DNA of 64,000 nt from Uloborus plumipes (GCA_038373865.1 JAXGGA010000031.1:186001-250000); one strand, 5' to 3'; positions 45,901 to 58,620 are shown, counted from the stretch's first letter. Notes: a model not told the origin generated them from the sequence alone. Numbers and translations: made by a program.

Positions 45901-48648
45901 GTAATATTTCAGCCTCTTTCTTTTGAAATCGAATTCTGGTGTAACATCGCACATAAATTGGTGAAACGTTGCGTTATAGTTACGTTATTATAGTGTAACC
46001 TTACACCAGATATATCGGAAGGTATCTCCATAGCAGTGGAGGCAGCAACTGCTGCAACCGTATTTATGGAATAAGATTATACAAAATTTTAGGATAGACA
46101 AACCAGTAAATGTCCACCCCGCAATGAGTGATCAGTTCTATTCAGAAAATAACAGTAATAAAAGGTCCAAAATTGTTTTTTCATAGAAGGAAACCATACG
46201 ATCATGTAACAATGAAAAATCTAAATACGGTAGAAATTGAAAGAGCACAGTAAAACATGTTTTGGGAAATATAAATTATTTGGACTAGATGTTCCGTTAT
46301 TGAAAAATGAGCTCTTGGCGTCTGCTGAAATTTTAAGAAAATTTGCCGAATTTCAGTAAGTAACGGAAGATATCTTTCACACCTCTTGTAGTTGGATATG
46401 CAGCGACATTCAGGTGGTAAAATGGCGGGCTACCATCCATTTATTGCCAAGTCTTTAGATTTGTGCTTATATAAAAATGTTATTTATGTTTAATTCTTCT
46501 AGATATATAGTTCTAATAAGAAGATGAGTCAAATAAACTATTATACAATAAGAACAAAAGTATTATACAAAAAGAGCTTAAACAAGTATTATACAATCAT
46601 TCTACATCATACACTTATAAGAATACATTTTTTTTTTCAATTCAAAATCTTTATTGATATTTAGGTCCTGAGTTAAAACATAATGCAGAGTGTTTAGTTA
46701 CCTTATAAGATACCAAAATTGGTCTTACTAGCATACATTTTACACCACTGAGCCAATATTCAAGAAGAAATTAATTTAAAATTTTATGCGTTTTCAATAG
46801 CAAGACGAAGTGAAAACGGTACTCTAAAAACAAATGCAATGTTTGCTTCCCCATTCATAAATTTCCCTAAAACAAAATGAGTCGTTAGCTGGGCAATTTT
46901 TTACTGAGCGCGCGGCTCTTACATCGAGCGTGTAAGAACTGTCTAGTTTCTCAATTTTAATGAAGCGATGCTTAAAAAGTAATAATATAAGAAATTTACT
47001 GCGCAATAACTAGTTTTATGTCTCCTTAACCGAATTGCTTCAGGAGGTTTTATGCATAAGCACACGGATTAGATTAGAAAATCATTTGAAACTAAAAACT
47101 ATAACGTTTAGAATCAGTAAAAATCCTTTTTAATTGACACTTAGGGGCTGTATATGGACTTCCCTCCTCAGAAGGATGTAAGACATTACAAAAAGGAAAG
47201 GAGATTTCGAACTTAAATCCATCAGTTTTACTTCCTTTTATCCCGACTTTTCTTCGTAAAATTATCACTAAAAATGAAAAAAATAAATAAAACAAAGTAA
47301 ATAATTAACAACTCATTGAATTTTGAAGTGGCGTTTTTGAGATGAAGAAAGGGGGTTTAGTACGCTTCGCTTCTACTTCGTTAATTAGTATAATTTTCTT
47401 CTCAAATAACTCTTGTAAAAATAGTTCGATCCAGAAAAAAACGTTTGTTTGAAAGAGCTTGATCTGGTCATTTTATTAGTAAATTTTGGTTGAATGCCAC
47501 TGTTAGTTTGTTTTGATGTTTGTTAAAAAAAGTTTGTCAAGAAATTACTGAATTTTTTGATATTAAATCATATATTATCGTTTGAAATACTTTTTAAAAG
47601 AGGAAAAAAACAAAATTAAATGACAGAATAGATTTTTTGTTTATTTTCTGGCTAAAAAAAAAGTATTGATTGAGAGTAATGTTTCAGAATTTCGTGCGTG
47701 AGAATTTTATTTTTATTCATATTTTTATTGTTTGTTATTCATTTTTAAAAATAAATAAAACATAAATCCCCAATGGCGGCAGTGGTTGGTGTTATGGCTT
47801 CAAATGGACTTATTCGAACTCAATTTTATAGTAATACTGGATTTCTTACCCATGAGTCGTAATTTTGACTAGATTTCAAGCAATAATAAAATATTATGGT
47901 TATTTACTTTTTTAATTAGTTAAGGGGGGGGGGGTCCTGATTTAGAAAGTTCAAAAAAATATTTTGTTTGGAATTTTTTAGAATTAAAAAAAAAGCGAGT
48001 CGAGCGAACATTATTTTATTGCACGTGTGAGCATGAGAAAAACATTTTTTTCGGGAAAATATTCATATGCTACCGATTTTTATGCACATTCGTGCAACTG
48101 CTGTTTTCAATTGGCGGGACAGATAAAAATCATAATTTTAATTTGGAAAAAAAAGCATCATTTTAAATTTTACATATTTTTCTTTTATATAAACTAAATA
48201 TAAGTAAAAAATCCTGAAATTGGAATTTTTTCTCAATTTAAAGCAAAAAATAATCTTTGTAAAAAAATTGTTAAAAAATTATTCGGAATTTACTATAGGT
48301 ATACAATAATGTGGGAGGTCTACGAAGTGATGTTTCGGTAAAGGCGGGACGTGGAGAAGCGCCGTCCCCAAAAATATTACATTTATTATTTAAAAAATAT
48401 ACAAATGTACTTTTTTATTGATTTTCATATAAAATTTTCTAAATCATAATTAAAAGAATAAATAAATAAAATAAAATATATGTTAATAGTTTTCTTCACA
48501 GGTTAAATCTGGCTAAGTAATATGAACCGACTTCTTTGGATTAACAAAAATCTATCCATTCATGGCTTTTACCCAATAAAAGAGTGCATTCGCCCAAACA
48601 ACTTTTTTCAACGACGGCACTGAGTTCACAAAAGTATGCATAGATGTA
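45901..48648. other. Gene-free AT-rich DNA
   Basis: No gene or terminus is supportable. There is a G run near 47925. Minus frames at 46824-47006 and 47092-47295 lack domains. Confidence 0.45.
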
Positions 48649-49979
48649 CAGTCATAGAAAAAAAAACGAAACACTCGCTCGTATTCGAAGACTATTTACA
48701 CTAGAGACACGTGTAATATGTTATTTTTTCAGGAATAATGTGCTCTATAAATTTCCATTAGTAAATTGTTGTTAAGGGGTCGTCTTCATATAAAAATCGG
48801 CATCAACTTTAAAATTTTCTATGAAAACCCCCCTTTTTTATCGCATATTTGTGATCAGCAGCATCATTTAACTTTATATACCAAATCGTTTTAAATTTGC
48901 TCCAGCCGTTGCTTCACAATTGAACTGAGAAAAAACCGTCCCGTAATGTTAAAAATATTTTTGATACTTGGGCATATAATACATAAACCACGATAGGTAC
49001 GGCAAAGTTGGTTTTTTTATATCAAAGTATGAACCAACCCAACAATAAAAACGTCATTGACTTCCTCTCTGATAAAATTTTGAATTTTTTATGAATTTTG
49101 AAATTAATATTTGAAAAAATGATGATCTGGAACCATATAATATTTTGATGGAGAAACAATCTAGAAGGGGTTTCAAAGAAGAATCCAAAACGGGAGCTCA
49201 AAATATCCAGTAGTTTTTGAGATATGCTAAAAGAACCATTTTTAGGGACCATATACAACTGTGCAAACTGAAACAATAGCAGGGAATTTTTATGCAAAGA
49301 AAGAGGAATATGCTTATCCACCAGTTGCAGAACATGCTCAGTGTTTTTATATAGTATTTAGTTTTCAACAGTTGTAATATGTTGAAAGCGAAACGATTAA
49401 TAAAACAGTTAAGTATATTTGTTTAATCAAAAAGAAATGCAGCATTCTATCTTTGTTTAATCAAAAAGATAGAATGCTGCATTTTTCCCTTGAACTGTAC
49501 ACAGTAGGGTTTTCTTTTCCAACTTTCAAAAAATATAACTTTAAAAAAAAACGAGAATTTTTAATTAATTACGAAAAGCAAACGTATTATTGCGAGTAGC
49601 TTTAGGTAATTTAATCGAAAAAATATGATTTGTCTACTCTTTGTAAATTTCGACCTTGAAAGTAGCTTTTTAAATGTGGTGGTGGTCCCTAAATCTTTGG
49701 TCGGTCATAACTTTTGTTCTACTGGTCCTAAAGTGATACCGCTTGGTACCCAGCATACTTTTGGCCCTCCGCACCTAAATATGCAACCAAATGTAGGGGT
49801 TCCTATTTGAAAATTCAGACTTTGAGTTCATTTCACTTTGTATATAGCCCCTTATCAAAATTTTACTCACATAGTTTTAAAAAATACTTTAATCCATGTC
49901 AGAAGACACCTTTCTTTTGTTCTTGGCAAGTATAGCAGCCGAATAATTTAGAGTGTTTCGTTTTTTTTTTCTATGACTG
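48649..49979. mobile_element. Tc1/mariner-like non-autonomous element, 1.33 kb
   Basis: CAGTCATAGAAAAAAAAACG faces its reverse complement at the other end, bounded by TA at 48647-48648 and 49980-49981. The length suits a full Tc1/mariner element. Frames inside (49022-49321 minus, 49625-49810 plus) carry no DDE or helix-turn-helix motif I can recognise, so the interior is decayed or unrelated. Confidence 0.8.
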
Positions 49980-50112
49980 TACATGTGTAATGGACAGAAA
50001 GAAAGAAAAAACAGATCATGCTATTTCTTGTTTAAATAATAGGGCTAAACATAATGAAAACCTTAGTAACCCATTTGGTAAAGATAAGACATCACACAAA
50101 TACTTGAAAATA

Positions 50113-51402
50113 CCGTAAAATGGGGTGAATAGGAACACTTTTCAGCTTTGATTGTAAAAAAAGCAGTTAAAAGATTTTTTTTTAATTTGATTTTTTGGGT
50201 AAAAACTTCGATCGTGCTTTATTTTTTATATTCCAAGCAAAGACAAAACATTTTGAACAGTTATTATTAAAATATATAGGAAATTATGGGTGTTCCGAAT
50301 CACCCCGCTGATAGGGGTCAATCGGAACACATGTTAAAATTTTTATTTTTATCAATTTAACTTGTAATAGGTCTCACAAACATGATTAATATTGATGGGG
50401 AAGAACAAGAACAGATAATTACCGTCAAATAAAAGTATAATTTCAATACCAGTAAGCGTTTATAATTTGTCAAAATTCAAAATAATTTTTGAACTTATGA
50501 AAAATGAAAAGTAATTGTAAGAAATGCTTTTGAATTGAAATACAAAGATTTTACATGAATGGAAGTCACTCATGCCGTCCACAAATATGTACTTGTCCTT
50601 AAAACTAGCAATTGTGAATTGGCTTAAGTTTTTTCATAACATCTTCTGGGATGAACTCTGCCTTTTCTTTAGTTTCTTAAAATCTCTGGGTTCGGGGATT
50701 GTCCTGAAAGATTTTTTCGCTTATTCATCACTGTATGTGTGTTGGACGTTTACTACATAAAATCTATATGACTTTCCCCTCGTATTTTAAGTAAAAAAAA
50801 GTCTCCTGGAGAAAAATCTTTTGAAATCTGCAACTTTTTGCCCTTCTAAGATCTAGTTGCTCACGAGAAGGGATAAACAGTGATAAATCCTTGTCCTTGT
50901 CTTGATTAGAAAAATTGGGGGTAGAATCTTGAGTTTTCAAACAGTTTCCTTCAAATAAGTTTGAATTGGAGCAACAGAACAAAGTGTTCTGATTCACCCC
51001 GCAATTTTTTTTCCTCTGGCATTTTTCAGAATTCTTCAATTTTATTACACAATTTATCAAAAATGTAAATTCTAAAGTGGTATTCTGTTGTTCAGATACT
51101 TGTATAGTTGAAACACACCACTCTTAGGTTTAAAATATAAGAAGGTTTGTTCTTGCATATGAAGTTTTGCAGTCTATGAAAATGTGATGTTTTCTAGCAT
51201 TCCACGTGCAGCCCTCCTTAGAAGCCAGTAGCCTTTCCAGATTGACAAAAGTAATTTTTTCCTACTTCCTATGATCTTACCTTTCTAAAAAAAAAACTAA
51301 TGGCGAAAAATACCCAATAGTATATTTATGAAGAATTTCTTTGTACGGTCGGGAAGTTTTGTTCCGATTGACCCTGCTGTTCCTATACACCCCATTTTAC
51401 GG
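50113..51402 (-). mobile_element. Pogo-like element with CCGTAAAATGGGGTG ends
   Basis: The left end CCGTAAAATGGGGTGAATAGG and right end, inverted, CCGTAAAATGGGGTGTATAGG are flanked by TA (50111-50112, 51403-51404). Related sites recur inside near 50288, 50320, 50990 and 51360 (GTTCCGATTGACCC-like). This mirrors the internal sites of the element at 14406. The minus frame 50764-51060 (98 residues) ends in FFYLKYEGKVI, loosely like the C-terminal domain of pogo-type transposases. That resemblance is weak. Confidence 0.8.
50764..51060 (-). pseudogene. Possible transposase C-terminal relic
   Basis: The frame lies inside the element at 50113-51402. It has a lysine- and cysteine-rich start, a NQDKDKDLSLF acidic stretch and ends with ETFFYLKYEGKVI, after which the frame stops. 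The last part resembles the G-D/N-F-V-V-x-Y-E-G-K pattern of pogo-type C-termini. No helix-turn-helix or catalytic part is present. It could be chance. Confidence 0.35.
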
Positions 51403-51589
51403 TACTTCTTTTTCTTTAACATTTTTTAATTACAATTCAAACTTAAAGCGTCCATTATGTAAAATTTCTCCCTCGAGATAAACCTTTCAACAAAAAGTAA
51501 CACTCCTCAAACTCGTCAAAATAAAAATTGTTAGTAGCATGCCCAAATAAACTCTCAGTTCTTGTTGACTTTTGTTCCTGAAAACATTT

Positions 51590-51880
51590 TGCATCTGAAA
51601 CATGGTCCATTTCGAGTTCCCCGGATCTCATAACGTGAGGAAAAACTTCACGCATGGTGCGGCCGTGAAAGCCTTCTTTGCCTTTTGGAACTTAATGGAG
51701 CTGAACTTGAAATCCTCACGTGGCATTTTTCGAAGGCGGAGTGAACATTTTGTAATCCTTTCACTGCCATTACTGGAGTTCTTCTCTTCTCTCAACGGTT
51801 TTAAATACGCACGAAATCTCACTGGATTTGGAGAGTGGGTTCGGGATGTCGCTAAAAAAAGGAAAAAAAAAGCATAGATT
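51590..51880. other. GC-richer island, open on both strands
   Basis: Frames of 64-91 residues overlap on both strands (51602-51877 plus, 51628-51822 minus, 51455-51655 minus). That suggests composition rather than coding. No domain was recognised. The sequence looks single-copy and could be conserved non-coding DNA. Confidence 0.3.
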
Positions 51881-52689
51881 TAAAAGATGCTTCAGCAGGG
51901 GCGTCCCGAACTAAAATTTTTGGGAGGGGGGAAATTATCAATTTACCAAATGAAGCTCCATTTTTAACGAATGATAAAATACAAGCATGCACATATGACG
52001 TACATGCATAAAATTTAGTGAAAAAAAACATTAGGCATCTTTTAAAAAACAATTCTAAAAACTAAAAAGAACGAATAATCTCAATGTTGCAATATTGTCT
52101 TCAAATTGCCGAATCGTCAGCAAAATGTACCGAATACGGAAATTATTGGGAGGTCACAGTGACCTCCCGTAACCTCGCATTAGGGAGCTGCTGTGCTTCA
52201 GGAGTATCAGTTGATGTAAAATAGAAATAATCAATGTTTTATTGCACAAAAGTTGCAAAACCTGAAGAGCATGCTTCGAGGCAACAACCCTAGCAGCATA
52301 ATCTCATCGGCCGATGATCGGCCATTCATCGAAATCCGATGAGATTCTCATCGGCCGGTGATCTGATTTCGATGAGTTTTCATCGGGAATTGCTCCAATA
52401 TGTCTCATCGGCCAATCAGAATCCGAGCAGCAAAATCCGATGAGTTTACGATGAGATTTGGAGCAATTTACGAGCAGTGCAGTCCCGTGCTGATGAATTT
52501 AGTATCAATTTTGGATGAAAATACGATGAGAGTTGGATCAATATACGAGCAGTGTAGTTCCGTGGCGATAAATTTTGGATCAAAATACGATGAGAGTTGG
52601 ATCAATTTAAAGAAAAAAGAGAAAAAAAGAAAAAAGAGCGCAGTTTAGTTCCGTGGCAGTGAATTTTGGAACCTCTTTTTTATTTCCCC

Positions 52690-52790
52690 CAACCATTTGC
52701 GACTGGCCAACTCCAGCATCGAACCCGAGTTATCAGCGGGGAAAGCCAACGCCCTACCACCACGCTACCAAGTCTACGAATAATGAGACC
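52690..52790 (-). mobile_element. tRNA-like SINE fragment inside the CATCGG element
   Basis: On the minus strand TGGTAGCGTGGTGGTAGGGC gives an A-box-like start and CGGGTTCGATGC a B-box. The rest is not tRNA-like, and neither a 3' body nor a target duplication is apparent. Confidence 0.6.
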
Positions 52791-52800
52791 AACACTGCAT

Positions 52801-53220
52801 ATTTAACAAAAATTTGAGATTGGGAAAATTTTCATCAGAAAATTTGATCTTTACGACCTCTTTCCGATGAAATCTGTAGCTTGGCATATTTTCATCGGGA
52901 AATTTGATTGGAAGTACATAGTTTTCCAATAACACATAGCTCGGTTAATTTCCATCGGGAAATTTGATAGGAAGGATATCGTTTTTCGATGGAATATAGC
53001 TCATCTTATTTTCATCGGGAAACTTGATCGGAAGGATATCATTTTCCGATAGAATATAGCTCATCTTATTTTCATCGGGAAAAGTGATCGGAAGGATATC
53101 ATTTTCCGATGGAATATAGCTCATCTTATTTTCATCGGGAAAATTGATCGGAAGGATATCGCTTTCCGATGAAAAGTAGCTCATCGAAAACCGTGCTAAG
53201 ATACTGATCGGAACGATATC
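52801..53220 (-). repeat. 60-bp tandem repeat, about 7 units
   Basis: TTTTCATCGGGAAAATTGATC and GGAAGGATATC recur every 60 bases exactly. As 60 is a multiple of three, the minus frame 52945-53184 stays open and reads as 20-residue repeats (MSYIPSENDILPIKFPDENK). I take this as a by-product of repeat length, since the frame lacks other gene features. Confidence 0.92.
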
Positions 53221-53296
53221 GTCGTGCGTTACGGGATCAGTTTACGAGGAGTTAGTTGATCGGCCGAGCAAAATCCGATGAGTTGATGCTACTTGG

Positions 53297-54680
53297 GAAA
53301 GAACCTCTTTTTCAATGCAGCAAAGGGTGAGATTAAGGGTGAAAAATCATCCGAGAAAAGCAACACTGTGGACCAAAAAAGACAGTTTAAATGGAAAAAA
53401 CTAGAAATTTACAAAGAAAAGAGAAAATAATCCCTAGAACTGAAATTTATGACAAGAGAACATCTTAAGAAATGTATGATAAGGAAACATGATTAGACAG
53501 AGCTGTATAGACCTCCCTCATACTGAAAGATAGTTATTGCTTACATTAATATGTCCTGCCAGAGAATTTAAATGGTATAATTATGTCTGTAAGAGAATGG
53601 CGTATTATTTGAAATTGCGAACTGTAGCCTTCAGTTCTTCCGCTACAGTTCTAAGACTGGTAAAACTTCATTCTCGTAGGTTTTATTCCCAAAGCTTTAG
53701 ATTTTTACTGTTAGATTATAGCACAGATCTCTGTAGTAGATTTCAGGTCCGAGGTCAAATTTAAGCAGTGGTCCAATACAGGCGGTCTTCCCGTATTGAC
53801 ATTAAGAAACAAAATCTTCATTCAAACCTTTTTGATGAGAACTAAGAAAACGGCTAGAATAGCCATATCCTTGAAAGCCTGTACTAAAATTTTTGCTAGT
53901 GCGCTTAAAGGCTTGAACTATTGAGAAAAATGTATTTTGTCACAATTGTTCACAAGCATATTATTTAACATTTAATAGTTACTTTACCATATTAAATTTG
54001 AGAATATTATTTAGAAACAATCTTTTAAAAATTAGTGAAAGCATTTTTTAAGGTTTACTTTAAAAATAATAGTTAAGGTGAAGAGAAGGTAAGCTTAGGT
54101 ATTGAAAGTTTTTTTTTTCCTTGTCTCATCTGTGAGTCTTCGCAATGTATCTAAGCCCTGTACATTAGTACCGTTTTAGATGTTCAGAAAAGGTAAAAGA
54201 TTAGAAAAATGGGAAAATTGTTGTATATTTTTTCAACTAAATTAAAAAAATATTAGGTGGCACGATACAACAATGCAAAGAAATGCACAACTGTATTTTG
54301 ATTTCAGGCCGGAAATCAATAGATTTTTTTTAATTAAAAAGAAACATTTACTGCAAGAAGAAAGAGCTATCAATGGAAAAAAACGAGCCTTGAAAATTAA
54401 TAAAATGAAAGAATTATCGTTACGAAAAAAAAAACAATATAATGAAAAAATATCAGATAATTGCCTTTTATTATCGGAAATAGTGTTAAATTAATGCGAT
54501 AAAAATTAATTTCGTTGATATTTGGTTGCTCCTCATTTAATTTACAATAAAAAAGAGTTTTGCATTAAACATTGATGGAATAAAAGCCTTAATAAGTTCC
54601 AAGCATAATTAGCGATATGAAAAGAAAATTATTAATTAGCAATAAAAAAAGGGCAATAAAGTTTTTCATTTTTATTCTTA
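53297..54680. other. Gene-free AT-rich DNA
   Basis: Nothing identifiable. Frames at 53537-53764 and 54273-54494 have no domain; the latter is lysine-rich through A runs. Confidence 0.45.
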
Positions 54681-54683
54681 TAA

Positions 54684-54900
54684 CTAGCTGGCCCGTACGA
54701 AGCATTCGCGCTCTATAGTGGAAATTTAGAAGCTGGCTATTCAAATATAATTTTCCGGGGAAAAACAATAAAAACGGGATTTTTTGAAAAATACTTTTGT
54801 ATTTTACCAAAAGTAAGAAACTTTATTTTAAAAGATACCCTACTTATGAAATTTTATAAATTACTAAGGAAGTTTTTGCATATCCCCCCACACCCCGTCA
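54684..54900 (+). mobile_element. CTAGC-family 5' fragment
   Basis: CTAGCTGGCCCGTACGAAGC resembles the 5' ends at 20641 and 61349. No matching 3' end was found downstream. Confidence 0.45.
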
Positions 54901-55102
54901 CACAAAAAAACCACCTTCAGAAATAACATTTATACTGAGATTTATCATTATGTTGAAATAATTGTTTTCTTTTCTAATCGTAATGCAACAACCGTGTTTC
55001 AGAACCTTGTAGTGAGAGACCACACGCTGCCAGTGACAGTAGCAAGGGACTACTTTAAGGGTCTTTAGGCCCAGGTTTGTCATGTTAATCCTATGTGTAG
55101 TA

Positions 55103-55738
55103 GGGTGGGACGAAAAATAAAAAAGCTTTTTAGATCAACTTCTAATAGTTGCCAAAAGTTGTCTTTGGTGATAGTTAGCTTTTGTGCAAAATTTGAGAAA
55201 AATCGGTTAATATCTTCAGGGTGCGCTGCGATCGCAAATTTTTATCATAGCTTTTATCGGGATTTTATGGTTAAAATATGAAAAATAATGCCGTTAGCTA
55301 ATCTCATTGCATTTTTTTTTACTCATAAGATATATTCATGCATTCAAAGCATATGAAATAACTCACAAAAAATGTTTTATATGATATATTTATATTTCAA
55401 GCATTTAAAAAGAAACAAAAACGTGAAAAAAAGTGATTTTTTTGAAATATAAATATATCATATAAAATAATGTTTGTGAGTCATTTCATATGCTTTTAAT
55501 GCATGAAAACATCTTTTGAGTAAAAAAAAACGCAAAGAGACTAGATAACGGCATTCTTTTTGATATTTTAACCATAAAATCCATAACAAAGCTATGGTAA
55601 AACTTTGCGATCGCAGCGCTCCCTGAAGATATTAGCCGATTTTTCTCAAATTTTGCACAAAAGCTAACTATCACCAAAGACAACTTTTGGCAACTATTAG
55701 AAGTTTAGCTGAAAAACTTTTTATTTTTCGCCCCACCC
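55103..55738. mobile_element. Foldback element, ~300-bp arms, TA flanks
   Basis: GGGTGGGACGAAAAATAAAAA on the left is mirrored by TTTTTATTTTTCGCCCCACCC on the right, with TA outside both. The arms stay paired almost to the centre near 55400-55440. Peptides from both strands mirror each other (SLVIVSFCAKFEKNRLISSG in each), a sign of the inversion rather than of genes. Confidence 0.9.
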
Positions 55739-55740
55739 TA

Positions 55741-56379
55741 ATATGCAGTGTGCTGTTTATTCTTGTGCTTCGTAAAGGTCATATAGCCCTCCATACTACA
55801 GTAATAAACTAGCGTATTACGATATTTAAGTGCTATTCTCCACACATGTAGTTAATACCTTGTCCCTTCGCCTGTATATGTCCAATTTTCCAACCGAACT
55901 GGCATTTGAAGGAAAGAAATACCTGCCATGACTTTTGCTCCGACCACATTATCTTTGACCTTACCATGATTTTTGAAAGAATATACTGTCTAATCACGGA
56001 TGAAATGGAATTGTCAAATGTCCAGTTAAGATGAATCTCTATAGATGAGAGGAGAAACGTAAAAATGTGATGTTCGTGTTTGTTCATCTTAATATAATTC
56101 TGCCTCATTCAGAGGCTAACCCACATCTGCAAAAGCCACCATCCCTAAAAACTAATAGATGCGCCGTTTTTCCGCTGAAAACCGGATGATATGTATTCCT
56201 TCTTATTCATGTTCGGACAGTATATACTCGTATGTTCAGAAATTTCAAAACTACGGTGAGTTTCTCTTAAGTAAAACTAAAATTCTTAAAAATTAAACTA
56301 GATAAAGTACTTTCTCCTTCCAAATTTTGCAAGTTCTATTATTAGGTTCTTAGAGCGGCCTCTTAAACGCGTCATTGGG
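55741..56379. other. Gene-free DNA
   Basis: No terminus or gene. The minus frame 55833-56108 has no recognisable domain. Confidence 0.4.
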
Positions 56380-56720
56380 CTAAAGAAAAACTTCTTTGAG
56401 CTATAACCGCAACGGGGATCATATCTCGAAAATTTCCCGATCAATTTCCACAAAACGGCGGCTTCTTAGTCCCCGAGGTCTTAATTATTTCGTTTCCTGT
56501 CCGAACGTTATATGCGAAACCGACATGTACACGCTGTCCACCGACACGCATCATGTCCACCACCCCTTTACGACCCCCCCCCCCCCCTACGGTCAATAAT
56601 GAGAGGCTTGCGTGACGTCACGTTCTGTTCGAACGGAGAGGTTTCGGTTTCCAGCCAGCCCCTTTTCTCTCTCTGTCTCTCTTTCATTTTCCAGGAAATG
56701 TGGAGGCTCCTAAACTGACC
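56380..56720. promoter_or_regulatory. GC-richer island with a CRE
   Basis: The block has a full TGACGTCA at 56613-56620, a C run near 56574-56587 and a CT-rich tract at 56660-56690. Two overlapping frames (56396-56599, 56512-56718) lack domains. It is a candidate regulatory element; the CRE alone is weak evidence. Confidence 0.35.
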
Positions 56721-57044
56721 CTATGATCGGAACTTTTTTTTTTTTTTTTTTTTGTTTCTTTTCACTCTGTGATTTTTTTTTCTTTCGTATTTTGACCGGA
56801 AGAATGGCCGATTTATGATGGCTGACATTCGAGCAGTTTGGAGAGGTTTTTTTTTGCTGTGTTTTTGAAGTTTTTACGACCTGTGTCATCAGTTATTACG
56901 TAGTGGCTATAACTTGTTATTACCTCTTATGAAGAAGTAATGTGCAACATTCGTGGCTTCTGGTCATAATAAAAGTTTGAAGAAAAGAAAAGAATGAGTG
57001 TAAATGCATTAACTAAGAGAGTTCTTCAAAAAACGAATGACTTG

Positions 57045-57077
<33 letters not shown>

Positions 57078-58099
57078 TCAGCCAGTGAAGACTGAATTAT
57101 TTATCATTTCACTCCCTCACCCATATTCGCTTTTATGAAGATCCATGTTTTAGCTAATTTCCCACTGTAATGAATAAATACAGATAATTACACAGCTCGA
57201 AAAAAAGTTTAAATATCTCAACAAAGAAAAAAATTAAAAAATCTTAGAACAAATGCTATATTCTTATATTATGATTTGAAAATGTTTGTGGGTCTGTCAA
57301 ATCCCAACTAGTTTAGAATAAATTAATTCAGGGGGAAAAACGTGATATCTCTCTGTATCTCTATCTATCTATCTTTTAACTTTTGAACAGGCGCGTTTAC
57401 TTTGTGAACACGAATAGAGTTTGTTACTTTTGTTTATTTTGCTCTTTTAAAAAAATCAGTATGTATCGAAGAATTTTAGACCTTTTAAACATGCAAAATC
57501 AAAAATGTATAGATGTTACCAAACCATCAAAAAAACTCAGAGGTACAGGTCATAATTTCCTTTTTATTTAAAATTGAAATGTTAAAAAAATAAATAAAAA
57601 TAAAAAGCAATAAAGAAAAATGAAATGCATTTTTTTTAAAGTCTTAAAACTAATTAGAACAGAAAGTGTTACATTTCGTGAAATAGAAAAACCTAAAAAT
57701 CTGCAAATGAAAGTGGTGACTAACTGATTTGCTGGAAACTGCATGAAATTTAAACTATTAAATATTAAGAGAAAATCAAAACATAAACACAAAAATAAAC
57801 TGTGAAACGTAGACATGAATGACTATGTATTTTCAGTTTGAAAAAATCAATACTTTATAGCATCATTGAATTCGTCTTAAAGAGACCAATAAAATGATAC
57901 ATCTGGTTGCGAAGATAAAAATGCGGGCTGCATAACCATTCGGAATAAGCGTATGATACTTTCGTAGAGATTCTTCATGTAAGATCCGTGGCCAATTTCT
58001 GAATATAGTTGAACAGTGACATTTTATAATCTTTCTAAACTGCCACGGTTTATCAGTTTATTCATCTTTTCTGATTAAATTTTTACTGGGGGAGGGGAG
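56721..58099. other. Gene-free AT-rich DNA with microsatellite
   Basis: A TA dinucleotide run spans about 57045-57075 and a T run lies near 56731-56752. Frames at 57383-57571 and 57568-57816 lack domains. Confidence 0.5.
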
Positions 58100-58620
58100 G
58101 GTGAAACTATCTCATAAAACTGAGTTCCGAAACGTCCACGAACTATACTATTTTCCTGCTTCTTATGACTTTTACAAAGCAGGCGAAAAGTTTATTACAA
58201 ACAATGCAGACCAAAAATACCAGAGGAAACTACAAACCATGCTTTCTGTGCAAGCACACCAAATGTTATGTTATTCAAACAAAATGCCCTGAATACGCAA
58301 ATGCATGGCAAGAACTCTCAAAGAACAAAAACCACCCAAGAGAAAAAAGAAAAACCCTTTACTCCCCGCGATGTTTTAAGGACAAGCTTTAAGAACTCTA
58401 TTTCCTGCTGCGGCCCATCTTCAGCATTAAAACAAGACAAGCGTCGTTAAGCATGTCTTCGAGCACGACATATTTTGCAAGAAGAAACTGCTGCCAGAAC
58501 CTGCACTAGAGAAATCCGGACTGGTAGGGAAATTGGCTTTGCAAGAATCCGAAATTCCGAAAGGAGACAAAGACTACAAAGAACAAAAAATGTAAGCGTA
58601 AAATCAGAGGGCTTTTTCGA
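58100..58620 (+). other. Lysine-rich segment with a knuckle-like cysteine motif
   Basis: Three overlapping frames, 60-75 residues, share this DNA. The one from 58165 reads NYKPCFLCKHTKC and then KCPEYANAWQELSK, loosely like the C-x2-C...C spacing of Bel/Pao-type Gag knuckles. Codon use is not convincing and no reverse transcriptase or integrase adjoins. It may be a retroelement scrap or chance. Confidence 0.3.

Larger units (their letters stand above)
52288..53296. mobile_element. CATCGG-rich inverted-repeat element, 1.0 kb
   Basis: CCCTAGCAGCATAATCTCATC and, inverted, CCCAAGTAGCATCAACTCATC form the ends. CATCGG or CCGATGA occurs dozens of times inside. The left half has three loose ~65-75-base repeats (ACGATGAGA at 52448, 52523, 52587); the right half has a 60-base array. 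A tRNA-like piece lies between. The outer CCCAAGTAGCA resembles the ends of the MITEs at 41286 and 42991. Confidence 0.8.

Noticed and set aside
45544..46008. Transposon with GTGTAACCTTACAC ends
   Set aside because: The motif is itself palindromic, so two copies do not prove inverted termini; no target duplication seen.
52945..53184. Repeat protein of 20-residue units
   Set aside because: It is explained by a 60-base DNA repeat that preserves frame; no promoter, splice or gene context.
58165..58392. Bel/Pao Gag zinc knuckle
   Set aside because: The cysteine spacing is only loosely right and no other retroelement domain adjoins; kept as a low-confidence feature only.
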